Positions 1-9,100 of a DNA stretch of 13,260 bases are shown here, one piece after another (position 1 is the first letter of the stretch; every line of letters starts with the position of its first letter). The position numbers and the translations under genes are program-made. This DNA comes from Rodentolepis nana (taxonomy: Eukaryota; Platyhelminthes; Cestoda; Cyclophyllidea; Hymenolepididae): contig UZAE01001456.1 in NCBI GenBank assembly GCA_900617975.1, positions 1 to 13,260 on the forward strand, in the 5' to 3' direction. The notes under the pieces were generated by a model. It had not been told where the DNA came from, did no database searches, and saw only the letters and a program-made list of their open reading frames with translations.

Positions 1-104
1 TTTCCTCCATAGCTTTGCAATAGCAGCTAGTCTGGGAGGCTCATCGATAGTAGAGATAACTGAGTACAGTCTAGGCTTATTTGGTGTAGCAGCCCGCTAC
101 AAAT

Positions 105-120
105 TGGTGACCCTGACGTG
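105..120 (+). other. Possible tRNA primer-binding site of the LTR element
   Basis: The tract TGGTGACCCTGACGTG begins with TGG, the complement of a tRNA 3' CCA end. It lies three bases after a CA that could close the LTR (…GCTACA, ending at 101). The distance of about 150 bases to the gag ATG is normal for such elements. I could not assign the primer tRNA. Confidence 0.35.
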
Positions 121-268
121 ATTGCCAAAGCCTGACTTGAAACACTCAGCAGACAACCCATCTCTACTGACACGGCGATTTTTTTTTCTTTCCGCGTTGC
201 TCGACTCACTTGGTGATTTTTTATCTTCGTACAATCACCAACGACAATACCCTCTTTTCTACTTCACA

Positions 269-786
269 ATGTCAAAGGATACCGAAGTCGTCGATAACAC
301 GTTTAGTTCGCCCGCGGGGTATCCCATTTTTGACACGAATTACCCAGGTACTTGGTTTCTGCAGTTCGAGAATATGCTTCGAATGAAAGGAATAACCAAG
401 CGCGCAACCTGGTTTTCCCACGCTGTCATAGGACTACCGGCCCCAATCATAGACCAATTCAATGATATTGCCGCTCAGCAACCAGACAACAACTCTTACG
501 AACGTCTCAAGCAGGCAATCACCAGTCGTTATGCTGTATCACAAGATACGCGTTTTAACCAACTTTGGTCCCAGAGCGAACTTGGAGATCGCACGCCATC
601 TGAACTCCTGAAGCACATGCGCTCTCTGGCCAGCGGTTCGGGTTTGAACGATGAGTTCCTAAAAAACTTTGGAGGAACAACCTTCCGCCCCACGTTGCCT
701 TAGCGGTAGCTTCGCAATCAGACCAGGACGACCTCAGTAAATTAGCTGAAGTGGCTGATCGAGTCCACAGCTGTATAAACATTTAA
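269..786 (+). pseudogene. Gag-like (capsid-type) fragment, interrupted by a -1 frameshift
   Basis: The frame opens at ATG 269 (MSKDTEVVDN…) and runs 144 codons to TAG at 701-703. It has the signature of the gag/capsid N-terminal region common in invertebrate LTR elements: a WF..FE segment near residues 29-34, the helix ending in HAVIGLP, YERLKQAI with a following SRY, and GDRTPSELLKHM. Gag would package element RNA into virus-like particles. The expected continuation (LPPHVA, then a DLSKLAEVAD-type helix) is present but in the -1 frame, from about 667 to TAA at 784-786. The shift lies in a run of six A (661-666). The reading frame is also open upstream of 269 back to 122, but without an ATG, so 269 is chosen. 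The simplest explanation is loss of one A in an inactive copy; a sequencing error or true frameshifting are alternatives. Confidence 0.65.
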
Positions 787-2496
787 ATGAAGAAGGTAGT
801 ACAAAAAAAGAACATTTGCTTCAGAAAGCGAAATGCTGTACTGTTCAGTAATTTTTCCTCCAACAGTGCAAATTAATTTTGGAGCTCAGATTTAACAGTT
901 AATGTGTGAACGAGGATTTGCTTTAATTGACATGTTTAATCACATATTTTATTAATGAGTTATTATTTTCCCTTAATTGGAGACACACACATTTCAATCA
1001 CACAACTTTAAGGGATTGGGTGATTACACCCATATTATCAGGATAGATTGTGTATTAATCCACTTGAATAAATGGGTAAATGACTATAGCCGGAATGGAA
1101 TAAGTGAGTAAAGAATATGACATTTACTTATAAAAATTTAGAATTCTTTCACTATTGCAATCAGCTTCTTACTATTGCCCTTTGCAGATGGTGGCCAAAA
1201 TTAGTGGAGTGAGATTTTGCCAAATATTCGCGAAGTAGAAAGCAATGTAATGAACACGATCCAATTTTTGCGATAAGGGTTAAATTGTCATACTCAATAT
1301 TAGCACCAAATTCAATGCCGGTTTCAAGATACCATTAAAACCATTATTGTAAATAAGCAGTTTATACGCAAGGCTGCTCCATGGAAAAGTTTACGCTAAT
1401 TCAATTTCGAGTTTAAAAAGTTAACTGCTAAGGTGCAATCACCAAAAATCTCGCATCACGAATCTGCGAAATTTTTTGGTGCTGACAACGCTGAGAAAAA
1501 AATGTATGAAATTTTTATTGATACTTACCGCTCCGAGGTCGAATATTTAAACGTGATGGCAACAAAAAAAATGAATTGGGCAACGTCAAGACATCAAAGA
1601 GCCTTCATTTGATATTTTTTTTGGTTTCATGTCATATAATAGTTTCTTAGCCTAACTGCCAACCACGCCAATTTTATTCACCATTTTCCTTTCTAGTTTG
1701 ATAAGGTGAAATTTTTTTATGTGGGGCTATACAGCTTACGTGATCTTAACAAGCCTATTCGCACCTACTAGAGGACATAAAATTGCACGATGTGATAACA
1801 CAGGGAGCTGAATTTAAAGGGTAAACGAAACCTGTAAACCAATCTCTATTTGGCATTTCAATAACGGGGGTAATTTAAACTCAAAATCTAAACATTTAGA
1901 TTATGGTGACCACAATTCGTATTTGTTCTTTAAGCATAGATCTCCTGTAAATGCACCATTTGGCGAATAGGACATCCAATGGCTGGTAATTCCATTTAAT
2001 GGTAGCAGTTGCAAGCTGAAAGAGTAAAGTGCTTAATTTGGCCTATTGATTTAAGAGAATCGTGTTATTTACAATATTCTGATTTTTCTAATTATTCTAT
2101 AAAATATTGTTAACCTCCAAACGGGTCAAAGACACAGATCTTGTGAACTTGACCTCGAAGTCCAAATTTTGAAGGTTTTTTAAGGTCATCGCGAAAGGGC
2201 AACCTAGTAACGGCGCCCATAATTGCCCTTTAATTACCAGACCTCTCTACCAAATGGAAATCTTCCGTTCAGGCAACATTAAAAATTGGGTTGATGTGCC
2301 GTGTGGCACACCTAGTTAACGCTCCATTTTCAAGAAGGTAATAAAGACGAAACTTGTAGTGTCTTACAATCTATTGAATGTAAATACCGTCCTCACTGAT
2401 TTAAGCAGAAAACGGGCGTCTAAATTGGTGGGTTGTGTCACAAGATGAGCACTCCCTTCTACCAACTGAGTTGTCCAAAGCTCAACCAATCTGCCC

Positions 2497-2514
2497 AGAG
2501 AGAGAGAGAGAGAG
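2497..2514. repeat. (AG)9 microsatellite
   Basis: Nine uninterrupted AG units, directly visible. The minus-strand reading gives runs of Ser-Leu that should not be taken as protein. Confidence 0.9.
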
Positions 2515-2604
2515 AAGACTAGAGAGTGAGTGAATACGCTATCTTGGGGCAGTGGAAAGAGGAGCTGTTTCCCATAGTTTAACAGACAGCTCATAAATAA
2601 TGGA

Positions 2605-2615
2605 GGGGGGGGGGG
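2605..2615. repeat. Poly-G run of 11
   Basis: An uninterrupted 11-base G homopolymer in otherwise AT-rich DNA. Length is likely to vary between individuals and to be error-prone in reads. Confidence 0.85.
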
Positions 2616-3228
2616 TTGTCCCTGCCTACTTCAATGCTTCTAGCTGTAAGACAGAAGACGAAGTTTATTGATTAGGGAGAGCATAGAAAATATTTTAAGT
2701 TCCTAGCTTCCATTTTACCATCCATCTATCAATGCTTGGTGATAGAGAACTCCTCCCTCAAATGTGGGTGGGGAAAAATGGGAACCGGCAAATAGACAGA
2801 GTTTGATAACGATGCATTCCGTTTCCAAATCTGGTCAATAATCAAAGAAATCTTTCACCAAAGGTTAAGTTGACAAGTGTTTTACGGGAAGGGGGTAACC
2901 TTTACTTTCAATTACACTTCCAATTCGAAAATTCATTCCTATAAACTACAGATAGGTTGAATATTTAGACTTGAATCTTCAGGTAAAGGATATGATTTCG
3001 AGGCAGTCACCGTTCCAGAACTTAATATGAATAAAATTTCCCAAGGCTATTTTTGCAATCATCATTTCCCAAAATTTGCATTTTATGTTCACGACACATA
3101 AGAGGGCTAGAGAAATCACCAAAAGGTCAAAAAACCCAACGAGTAGATGAGTCATCGTTCAAACCAGAAATTATAGAAAGGGGCCAGTAGTAAACTTACT
3201 TCCCTGTAAAACTACACATCAGAAATCG

Positions 3229-3250
3229 GTTTATGAATTGTTTATGAATT
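3229..3250. repeat. Perfect 11-bp tandem duplication
   Basis: GTTTATGAATT occurs twice back to back with no spacer. Probably a small replication-slippage duplication. Confidence 0.85.
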
Positions 3251-3522
3251 TACTGCGTGATTATCAAACGCTGTATCAACAAGTACGAATGAATGTTAAC
3301 AGGAGACAAAGGAAGGAGTGGGCAAAAATTATCATGCACAAATGATAGGAGAGGCAGTGACAAAAGTAGAGAGGGAGCAACACTGGAATATAGCAGGAGA
3401 TATAAGTAGGGTGCTGCATATACGCACACAAAGACAGCACATGGGACATTTTGAGGTGTACTTTTTGGAAAATGAAAAAAACAAACTGTTGTGCTGAGTG
3501 CTAAATATGAAAGAACACGCAT

Positions 3523-3528
3523 TTTATT
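3523..3528 (-). terminator. Probable poly(A) signal of the Pur-alpha gene
   Basis: TTTATT on the plus strand is AATAAA on the coding strand, about 20 bases after the Pur-alpha stop codon. The coding strand downstream is GT/T-rich (GTGTTCTTTC, then a long T tract), as expected for a cleavage region. It would imply a very short 3'UTR of about 40-50 bases, and later signals may be used instead. Confidence 0.45.
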
Positions 3529-3547
3529 GTTGTGTATAATGAGCAAA

Positions 3548-3924
3548 CTACGCAACAGGAATAGCGGCCGGTTCTGGGGTAGAATTTGGTGCTGCCTTGG
3601 AGTTGTCACCGGCTTCCACTGACTCTCGCTCAATTCCACTGCCAACGCTTCCTCCATTGGTGCTATCCGATTTCGAAGAATCACTGACAATCGGTGGGCT
3701 GCTTTTGGCATTTGAAGAAGTATCCGATTTGCTGATAGCAACTTCGTTCAAGATGTCACGGAATCGAGCCCAATGATGCTCCGGGATGGTAACTGCAGTA
3801 CGATAGTTTGATCGTAATTCTGATATACGTAAGAAAACGCCATAGCGGTTTGACCCTACATCGAAGTAAAATGTTTTGTTTCCGGCGAACATAACTTTCG
3901 CTTCAGGCAAATCAGATGGCGCGT
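3548..3924 (-). other. PURA: Pur-alpha exon 2 (PUR repeat III and Ser-rich tail)
   Basis: 377 nt from the acceptor TATTTTAG|ACGCG to TAG at 3550-3548. The two leading bases complete codon 162, so the frame is preserved across the intron. It carries repeat III followed by a low-complexity Ser/Asn/Pro/Ala tail. Confidence 0.9.
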
Positions 3925-4479
3925 CTAAAATACCGAGCGTAAAATAAGGATAAAATGCAAGTAACTGAGGATTTTAAGATGAAAGAATAACCTACTTAGA
4001 TCAGCAACACTGCAGTAATTAGCAATCAATTCAGCGATTCCGTCACGCATACTAGTAATTCCGTCAGCTGGAACGACTATAGTGACACGAACACCCATAG
4101 ACAGCATCGAAATGCGCAAGAATCTACCACGTTCATTCTCCCTGAGGTCGAGGTAATAGCGACGATTATCCTTTACAACGTTGGCGGATTTTAGCAAAGC
4201 GTCCGGATGAGCATTTTGTAAATTGTGTTCTGTCAATGTACTAAGAGCTTCAATAATTTCATCTAATTTTTCTTTGAACTCGTACGCAGCTGGGACTGAC
4301 ATTAGGATGCGTGATTTGTGTCCATTGACAGCGACTTCAGTAATTTTTATGAAACGCCCACGGTCATTTTGCTTCACGTCAAGATAAAAGCGCTTGTTAA
4401 GAATTTGTAGGGTCTTAGTTGCCAACTCCTGTTCTTCAACCTGTGGAGCCCTCCTACGTTGTCCGTTGCTTCCTGACAT
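3548..4479 (-). CDS. PURA: Pur-alpha homologue, purine-rich single-stranded nucleic-acid binding protein (two exons)
   Basis: PUR-family proteins bind purine-rich single-stranded DNA and RNA and act in transcription, replication and mRNA transport. Exons are 4479-3996 and 3924-3548; the 71-nt intron (3995-3925) has GT/AG ends and splits the codon for Asn162 in phase 1. The product is 286 aa with three PUR repeats: I at about 22-83 (KRFYLDVKQN at 29-38, RGRFIKI), II at about 98-157 (RRYYLDLREN at 106-115, RGRFLRI), III at about 169-221 (KTFYFDVGSN at 178-187, YGVFLRISE). Repeats I and II form the nucleic-acid binding unit and III the dimerisation repeat in this family. The start is supported by an in-frame TGA at 4491-4489. 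It is shorter than human PURA (322 aa): the Gly-rich N-terminus is absent, and the Gln/Glu-rich C-terminal tail is replaced by a Ser/Asn/Pro-rich tail (about 222-286). PURB/PURG-type naming cannot be excluded, since invertebrates usually have a single gene. Confidence 0.95.
3996..4479 (-). other. PURA: Pur-alpha exon 1 (PUR repeats I and II)
   Basis: 484 nt from ATG (4479-4477) to the donor CTAA|GTAGGT. It encodes residues 1-161 plus the first base of codon 162. Reading on past the donor adds a hydrophobic tail that is intron translation and not part of the protein. Confidence 0.9.
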
Positions 4480-5905
4480 AGTTGCTAATCAGGCTTTCGC
4501 TTTGGGTCCAAACTAGTTAACCAGCTCCAAGCTCACCCTAGTAAAGTGAATATTTAAATTGTGTAATATAATTTAAAAGTCCCGACAGGCAAAAATGAAG
4601 TAAGATTTTTAGATAAAATCTAAGTACATGAACTAGCAAATCGAATATATCACGAACAATAAAATAAGACGACTACAGAAACAGCAGATAAAACCAAAAT
4701 AAGACCAACCACAACACGAAGACAATGGCCTATAACACAGATTTAGTTTATTGGACAGTTCAAACAAGAGAAAACATAGAAGCGAAATAAAATTTATGAC
4801 GAAGTCAATTGGTTATTTTTCGTTAAAAATGAGTGCTAATTATATGTCTATTTGTTTTTCATATTTATTAATCACTTTTCTTCAAGCCACAAAGGTCTCA
4901 AAAAATTAAATATTATCTTGGTTCATGAATAATTCAGAATTTTAATTCGATTATGCTATCTTTTTATCATTAATTGTTTCAATTTGATTCCAATTTATTA
5001 TGAAATAGAAAGGGTATAAACATCAATCTTTTGTTGAATAAGTGCTATATCTATTTCATATTTCACCGATTAAGTAGCATTTATTTTACTTCACACCATC
5101 TCAGAAATATTCTTTGTATGCTTTGATCCTTTATCACTACCTAGTTTTCCATATCTTTTCTTGATTTTTATCTTATTCGGCTTGAACTAAGGCGATGCAT
5201 TGGTTAGAATCCAATTTTGTTTTGTCAATTTATAATCTCTGAAGTTTCGAGTGATACACTACTCCTGACACCGTAGATACTAGAATACAGGCGCATGGCA
5301 ACTTTATATAATAGGATGCTCAGTAAATTTTTGTGAATGAGACTTGTTTAGTAAAGACGCCTTATAGTCTTTATGCTTATCAGTTCACCAGTTTAAGTTG
5401 TTTGCGAAATAAATAAAAAATATAGAAAACCGGTAATATTTGAAGCAGTCACTAAAATTTCTAACCAACAACAAATATATAATGGAATTTGCTGCCTTTA
5501 GAGAACCTCCCAACCATTGGCAATCCGATTTCATTTTCTATCCATTATTTGTTCCGTTCGAATGCACAGCGGAGTACTGCTGTCTCCCCGATAAAAATGG
5601 TTCATCGAATAGTAACTGCACCTAAACACCTGATGGCCCAACTACCTTCCCGACAATATCAAACGCAGAACATTGCCATTTCTTCTACAGTTTACTCTCC
5701 TTACATCTGTTCGTCATGAAAGCGGAGTCAAGCTTTAAAACGAACTATTATTAAGTACCTAGCACCAATTTTTAACACCGATTATTGCACTCAATCAATA
5801 AAGTGAGTAATGGTGATGGAAATTCAAGATGCAAGTGGAGTGAATAAAGAATGTACAAATATTGTCAGTTCATAAATTTGTCTGCACTAGAGTGAATAAA
5901 ATTGC
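4480..5905. other. Intergenic region between presenilin and Pur-alpha
   Basis: This AT-rich spacer must hold the presenilin 3'UTR and the Pur-alpha promoter and 5'UTR. Coding-strand AATAAA hexamers occur, for example at 5085-5080 and 4752-4747; none is close enough to the presenilin stop to be assigned firmly. Short plus-strand frames around 5440-5719 have no recognisable protein character. Confidence 0.5.
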
Positions 5906-6199
5906 CTAGAAGAAAAGTCGTCTCTCAGATACTGCGTGAATAAAAGGCGTTATAACGGCAGCAGTAGAGAAGTAGAAAATAATGCCACAAATGATGGAGA
6001 TTGGAAGAGCGGGGAGGGCCCTGCGCGCAACTGCTAATGCCACAATTGTCAAACACATTCCCACTAGAATTGCCACATAGCAGGATATCGCTGTTAGAAT
6101 ATCACCATCTAATGATGCCCGACCTATTAACACACTGTAGAAGACGAAATCTCCCAGGCCAAGTTTAACACCTCGCTCCTCGCGGTCAATTATATCCTC
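5906..6199 (-). other. Presenilin exon 7 (TM7-TM9, GxGD and PALP motifs)
   Basis: 294 nt from TGTTTTTCAG|GAGGAT to TAG at 5908-5906, encoding 97 residues. [18 protein letters not shown] holds the second catalytic Asp. ALPALPISI holds the PALP motif needed for the active-site conformation in this family. Confidence 0.95.
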
Positions 6200-9100
6200 C
6201 TGAAAAACAAAGTTATAAAACAACAGAATAATTAAAATAAATCGAATTATAAAATATTTCCACTGACTTGAACGTCTCGTAACCATTCATTCGGTGCTTC
6301 CAATTGATCCCCGCTAGCTACCATCTCATGAGACAGGGCTTCATTTGTCCCGGTTGTCAATGGAGGACTCGAATCGTGCCACTCTTGGTGACTATTAGAA
6401 CCATCAATTGGCTGATGGGATCGATTACTTTTAACACGGTTCCCATCCTAAAAAGAAGAAAAGGCACATTTATAAGTACGCAAATTAAAAGAAAAAAAAC
6501 AACGATACTACTAAACCAGAATGAGTCTTTTATCAAAAACTAATTACCCAGATCTATGGTCAATACAAACTCCATACGAAAATGGCTAAGTCCACGCGTA
6601 CTCAGGAGAGTATATAGTAAAGTAGTAGATGAAGCGAGAACGGAATCCAATGAGATAAATTTATACCGATAAACTGTTGTTCTTTAATGCAGGAAGTTAA
6701 TTAGAGATAGTCACTGCCAGTGCCAACAGTAAGATCAGAGTTTGTTTAGCTGGGGAATCAGAAGTATCCTACTTCGCCTAAACTACAGAACCATCAGAAT
6801 GCCGGTTTATGAAATTTTAATTGGCAAAAGGTTTAATCACCTTTACTGTAGTAAACTGTAGTAGTTTACTGTAGTATAGTGGATTAAAGCTTTTTTTAGC
6901 ATAAAGAATTCTCGTCCTGGCCTCCTCTACACTGATAGCTGTGCTAACTGATATTACAACAGCTATTCTGAGCTTTTCAATCCGTCGATTTGACAAGTAT
7001 GAATGACCACGTCATTTCGATTTAGTTGCACCCTTTTACACAGTCAAGAGAAAAGATTCTGTGGGGTAATGGTGCCCACCAAGGTTCTATGAATAAAAAT
7101 TTATTAGTAATTCCATTAGACAGAAATTTCAGTCAAAAAATTTTTATCCAGAGTGTAAGCAAGTGCTAGAACTCTTTCGATGAATACCAAGTTCTATGCT
7201 TTTACTGCCCCTGTTCTTTACACAAGTCAGTGTATAGAAATTTTTACCAACACTTGGTTCCCCACGTTCTCGTCTTTGTCCTCTTACAAAAACAGACGTG
7301 GCTTTACTCCAAACTTTTCGAATAACGATTTGGAAAGATTGGAAATATGCCATTTGGAACCGAAGGCAGTTAAGACAGTAGAATATTTTATATGGTCAAA
7401 CTCACATTCATTGCTCCATTTGGATGTGTTTGGCCGCGCGTTTCATAGCCTGGAAGAAGAAAAGGGAAAGAGGGATATAGACAGGGGAATCGCATTCGTT
7501 AAAGTCTTAACCCCATGTTGGAGATATTAAATCTCAACCTTCCGTTCTGAGCAAAGTCAATTTCAGTCGGTTTGGTTTCTTTTTAGTCGAATTAAAACTC
7601 GACATTTAGCAATAGTTATCATTTCACAATTATTTTGGTCCCAAAAACTGAGACGATAAATTCGCACATTTGTTAAAATTATGTTTAATAAAACTGAAAG
7701 CCCACACAAATGTACAGTTGTTAAAATGAAAAGTGAGATCAGATTAGAAAACAGCAGTTTTAATCAAAAAGTCATGAGAATACAGGATCTGTAAAAGTAA
7801 GATTAAGCGAGGCGCCATTTTTTTCAAAACCAAGAATCAAAATACAAAAAAACCGTCTCAGAGCCCAAAAGAGCTTTAAAAGAGATTGCAGGAAGAGAAG
7901 GTTAGAAAAATCTTATTAAGGCAGGCAAATATGAGAAGCCATACACTCGATGAAGAAAAGAATTAACAAACACAAAAATTGCCAATGGTGAGGGAACGAC
8001 AATTTGCTACACTTTCCCTCTGCCTCCAAAAAGAGCCATAGTGACCGATATCTATTTAACTCGATCCACACCGAATTCATGCTTCTGCTTCGCCATTGGT
8101 CTATTCTATGTGCAGCAAGTACTTCAGCAAGGTCGTGAGCATATCCAATAAGATAGGGTCTTACTCAATTCGTAATTATTTTCCGCAAAAGATGAATTCG
8201 AGAGGGAGCCTAAATGATGGGGTTGAAAACCACAAGAGCTCACTGAGAAAGACTTTTACATTTCAAAAGTCTTGAACTAAAGATTCATAAATTTACTCTG
8301 CACTTAAATACATAAAGGCCTACATTTTTCCAATAATCAAGACTTACAATATCATGGATATCACAATAAGATTGTCCCTAAGCAAAATACATAAAATAGT
8401 TGAAGTAAATGGATTAATATCAATTAAGAAGCTAAAACATATCAGAAAACACACCAGAGTCATGAGTAGGAGCCAGTGAAGAGGACTCAGGATGTCTACG
8501 GCGAAGAGAGGCGGGAGGCATTTCATTCAGATTTACCAGCGTTTGAGCTCCCGTCCTCTCATCTGCTGTCTTCAATGGAATTGCTTCCTCTCTAGGTTTC
8601 CTAGTCGTCGTAGGTGAGGAGGGACTCGCGGAATCAGCAATGTAGGCTGCAGCAGTAGAGTAGATGATGGCAGGAAAGAGGGGAAGATTGCGCTCTTGTG
8701 CCATCTCAACCAACATTCGAAGAGGACCACGCGGACATAGTACAGCTATTAGATCTACAGATTGAACAATAAAACCTACGTTAAAACTGTTACAATAGAG
8801 CAAGTGAATAATTTTACTCTCCACTAAGCCGCTACGAGATAGATCTTAGCATTTTTGTGCTTTTCAATTACTGCGACGAAATAATCTTGAAAAGAAACCA
8901 AATAACAGAAGCTCCATTCACTAGACATTCCATTGATGAAACATTAGCAACTTATGTATACTGGGTGTCAGGGGGTAAATTTGCCAGTTTCATCGGTAGA
9001 GTCAAATGAAAATTAAACTATTGTCAAAGAGTTATACTCAAAAAAACCACCATTAACATCTATTACAGTTGCAATCCGACACCGACAAGAGAATTGTAAC

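Larger units (their letters stand above)
1..786 (+). mobile_element. 5' fragment of a decayed LTR retrotransposon (probably Ty3/gypsy-like)
   Basis: The order fits an LTR element: a possible LTR end finishing in CTACA (to about 101), a TGG-starting tract that could be a primer-binding site (105-120), an untranslated leader, then a gag-like reading frame opening at 269. No protease, reverse transcriptase or integrase follows. The gag similarity stops at about 786 and the next 2.7 kb has no element-like coding, so the copy is truncated at its 3' side and probably dead. Its left edge lies outside the window, so the full LTR and any target-site duplication cannot be seen. The class is inferred from the gag type and layout, not from pol. 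The GC content is visibly higher than that of the flanking AT-rich DNA, which fits inserted sequence. Confidence 0.6.
787..3520. other. Long intergenic stretch without a recognised gene
   Basis: Neither strand has a frame that looks like a conserved protein. The longest minus-strand frame (2364-2594) is leucine/serine-rich, overlaps the AG microsatellite and is not credible. The stretch is AT-rich and contains an (AG)9 tract, an 11-base G run and an 11-bp tandem duplication, listed separately. It includes the region downstream of the Pur-alpha gene. Confidence 0.6.

Noticed and set aside
555..782. 75-codon minus-strand frame across the gag fragment
   Set aside because: Antisense shadow of the gag frames, which have clear gag-type motifs on the plus strand.
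3250..3741. 163-codon minus-strand frame overlapping the end of Pur-alpha
   Set aside because: It overlaps Pur-alpha exon 2 in another frame and runs into the 3'UTR; its Leu/Ser/Pro-rich composition is typical of a shadow frame.
5440..5719. Two overlapping plus-strand frames of 61 and 76 codons
   Set aside because: No ATG context, signal or motif; they lie in the spacer where the presenilin 3'UTR is expected on the other strand.
5840..5944. GTGAATAAA three times (5840, 5892, 5936), looking like clustered poly(A) signals
   Set aside because: They are on the plus strand, while the gene ending here is on the minus strand. There is no plus-strand gene to terminate, and AATAAA is frequent in AT-rich DNA.
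6304..6543. 79-codon plus-strand frame
   Set aside because: It is the antisense of presenilin exon 6 and its acceptor region; no independent protein character.
8344..8526. 60-codon minus-strand frame
   Set aside because: It overlaps presenilin exon 5 in the wrong frame and continues into the intron.
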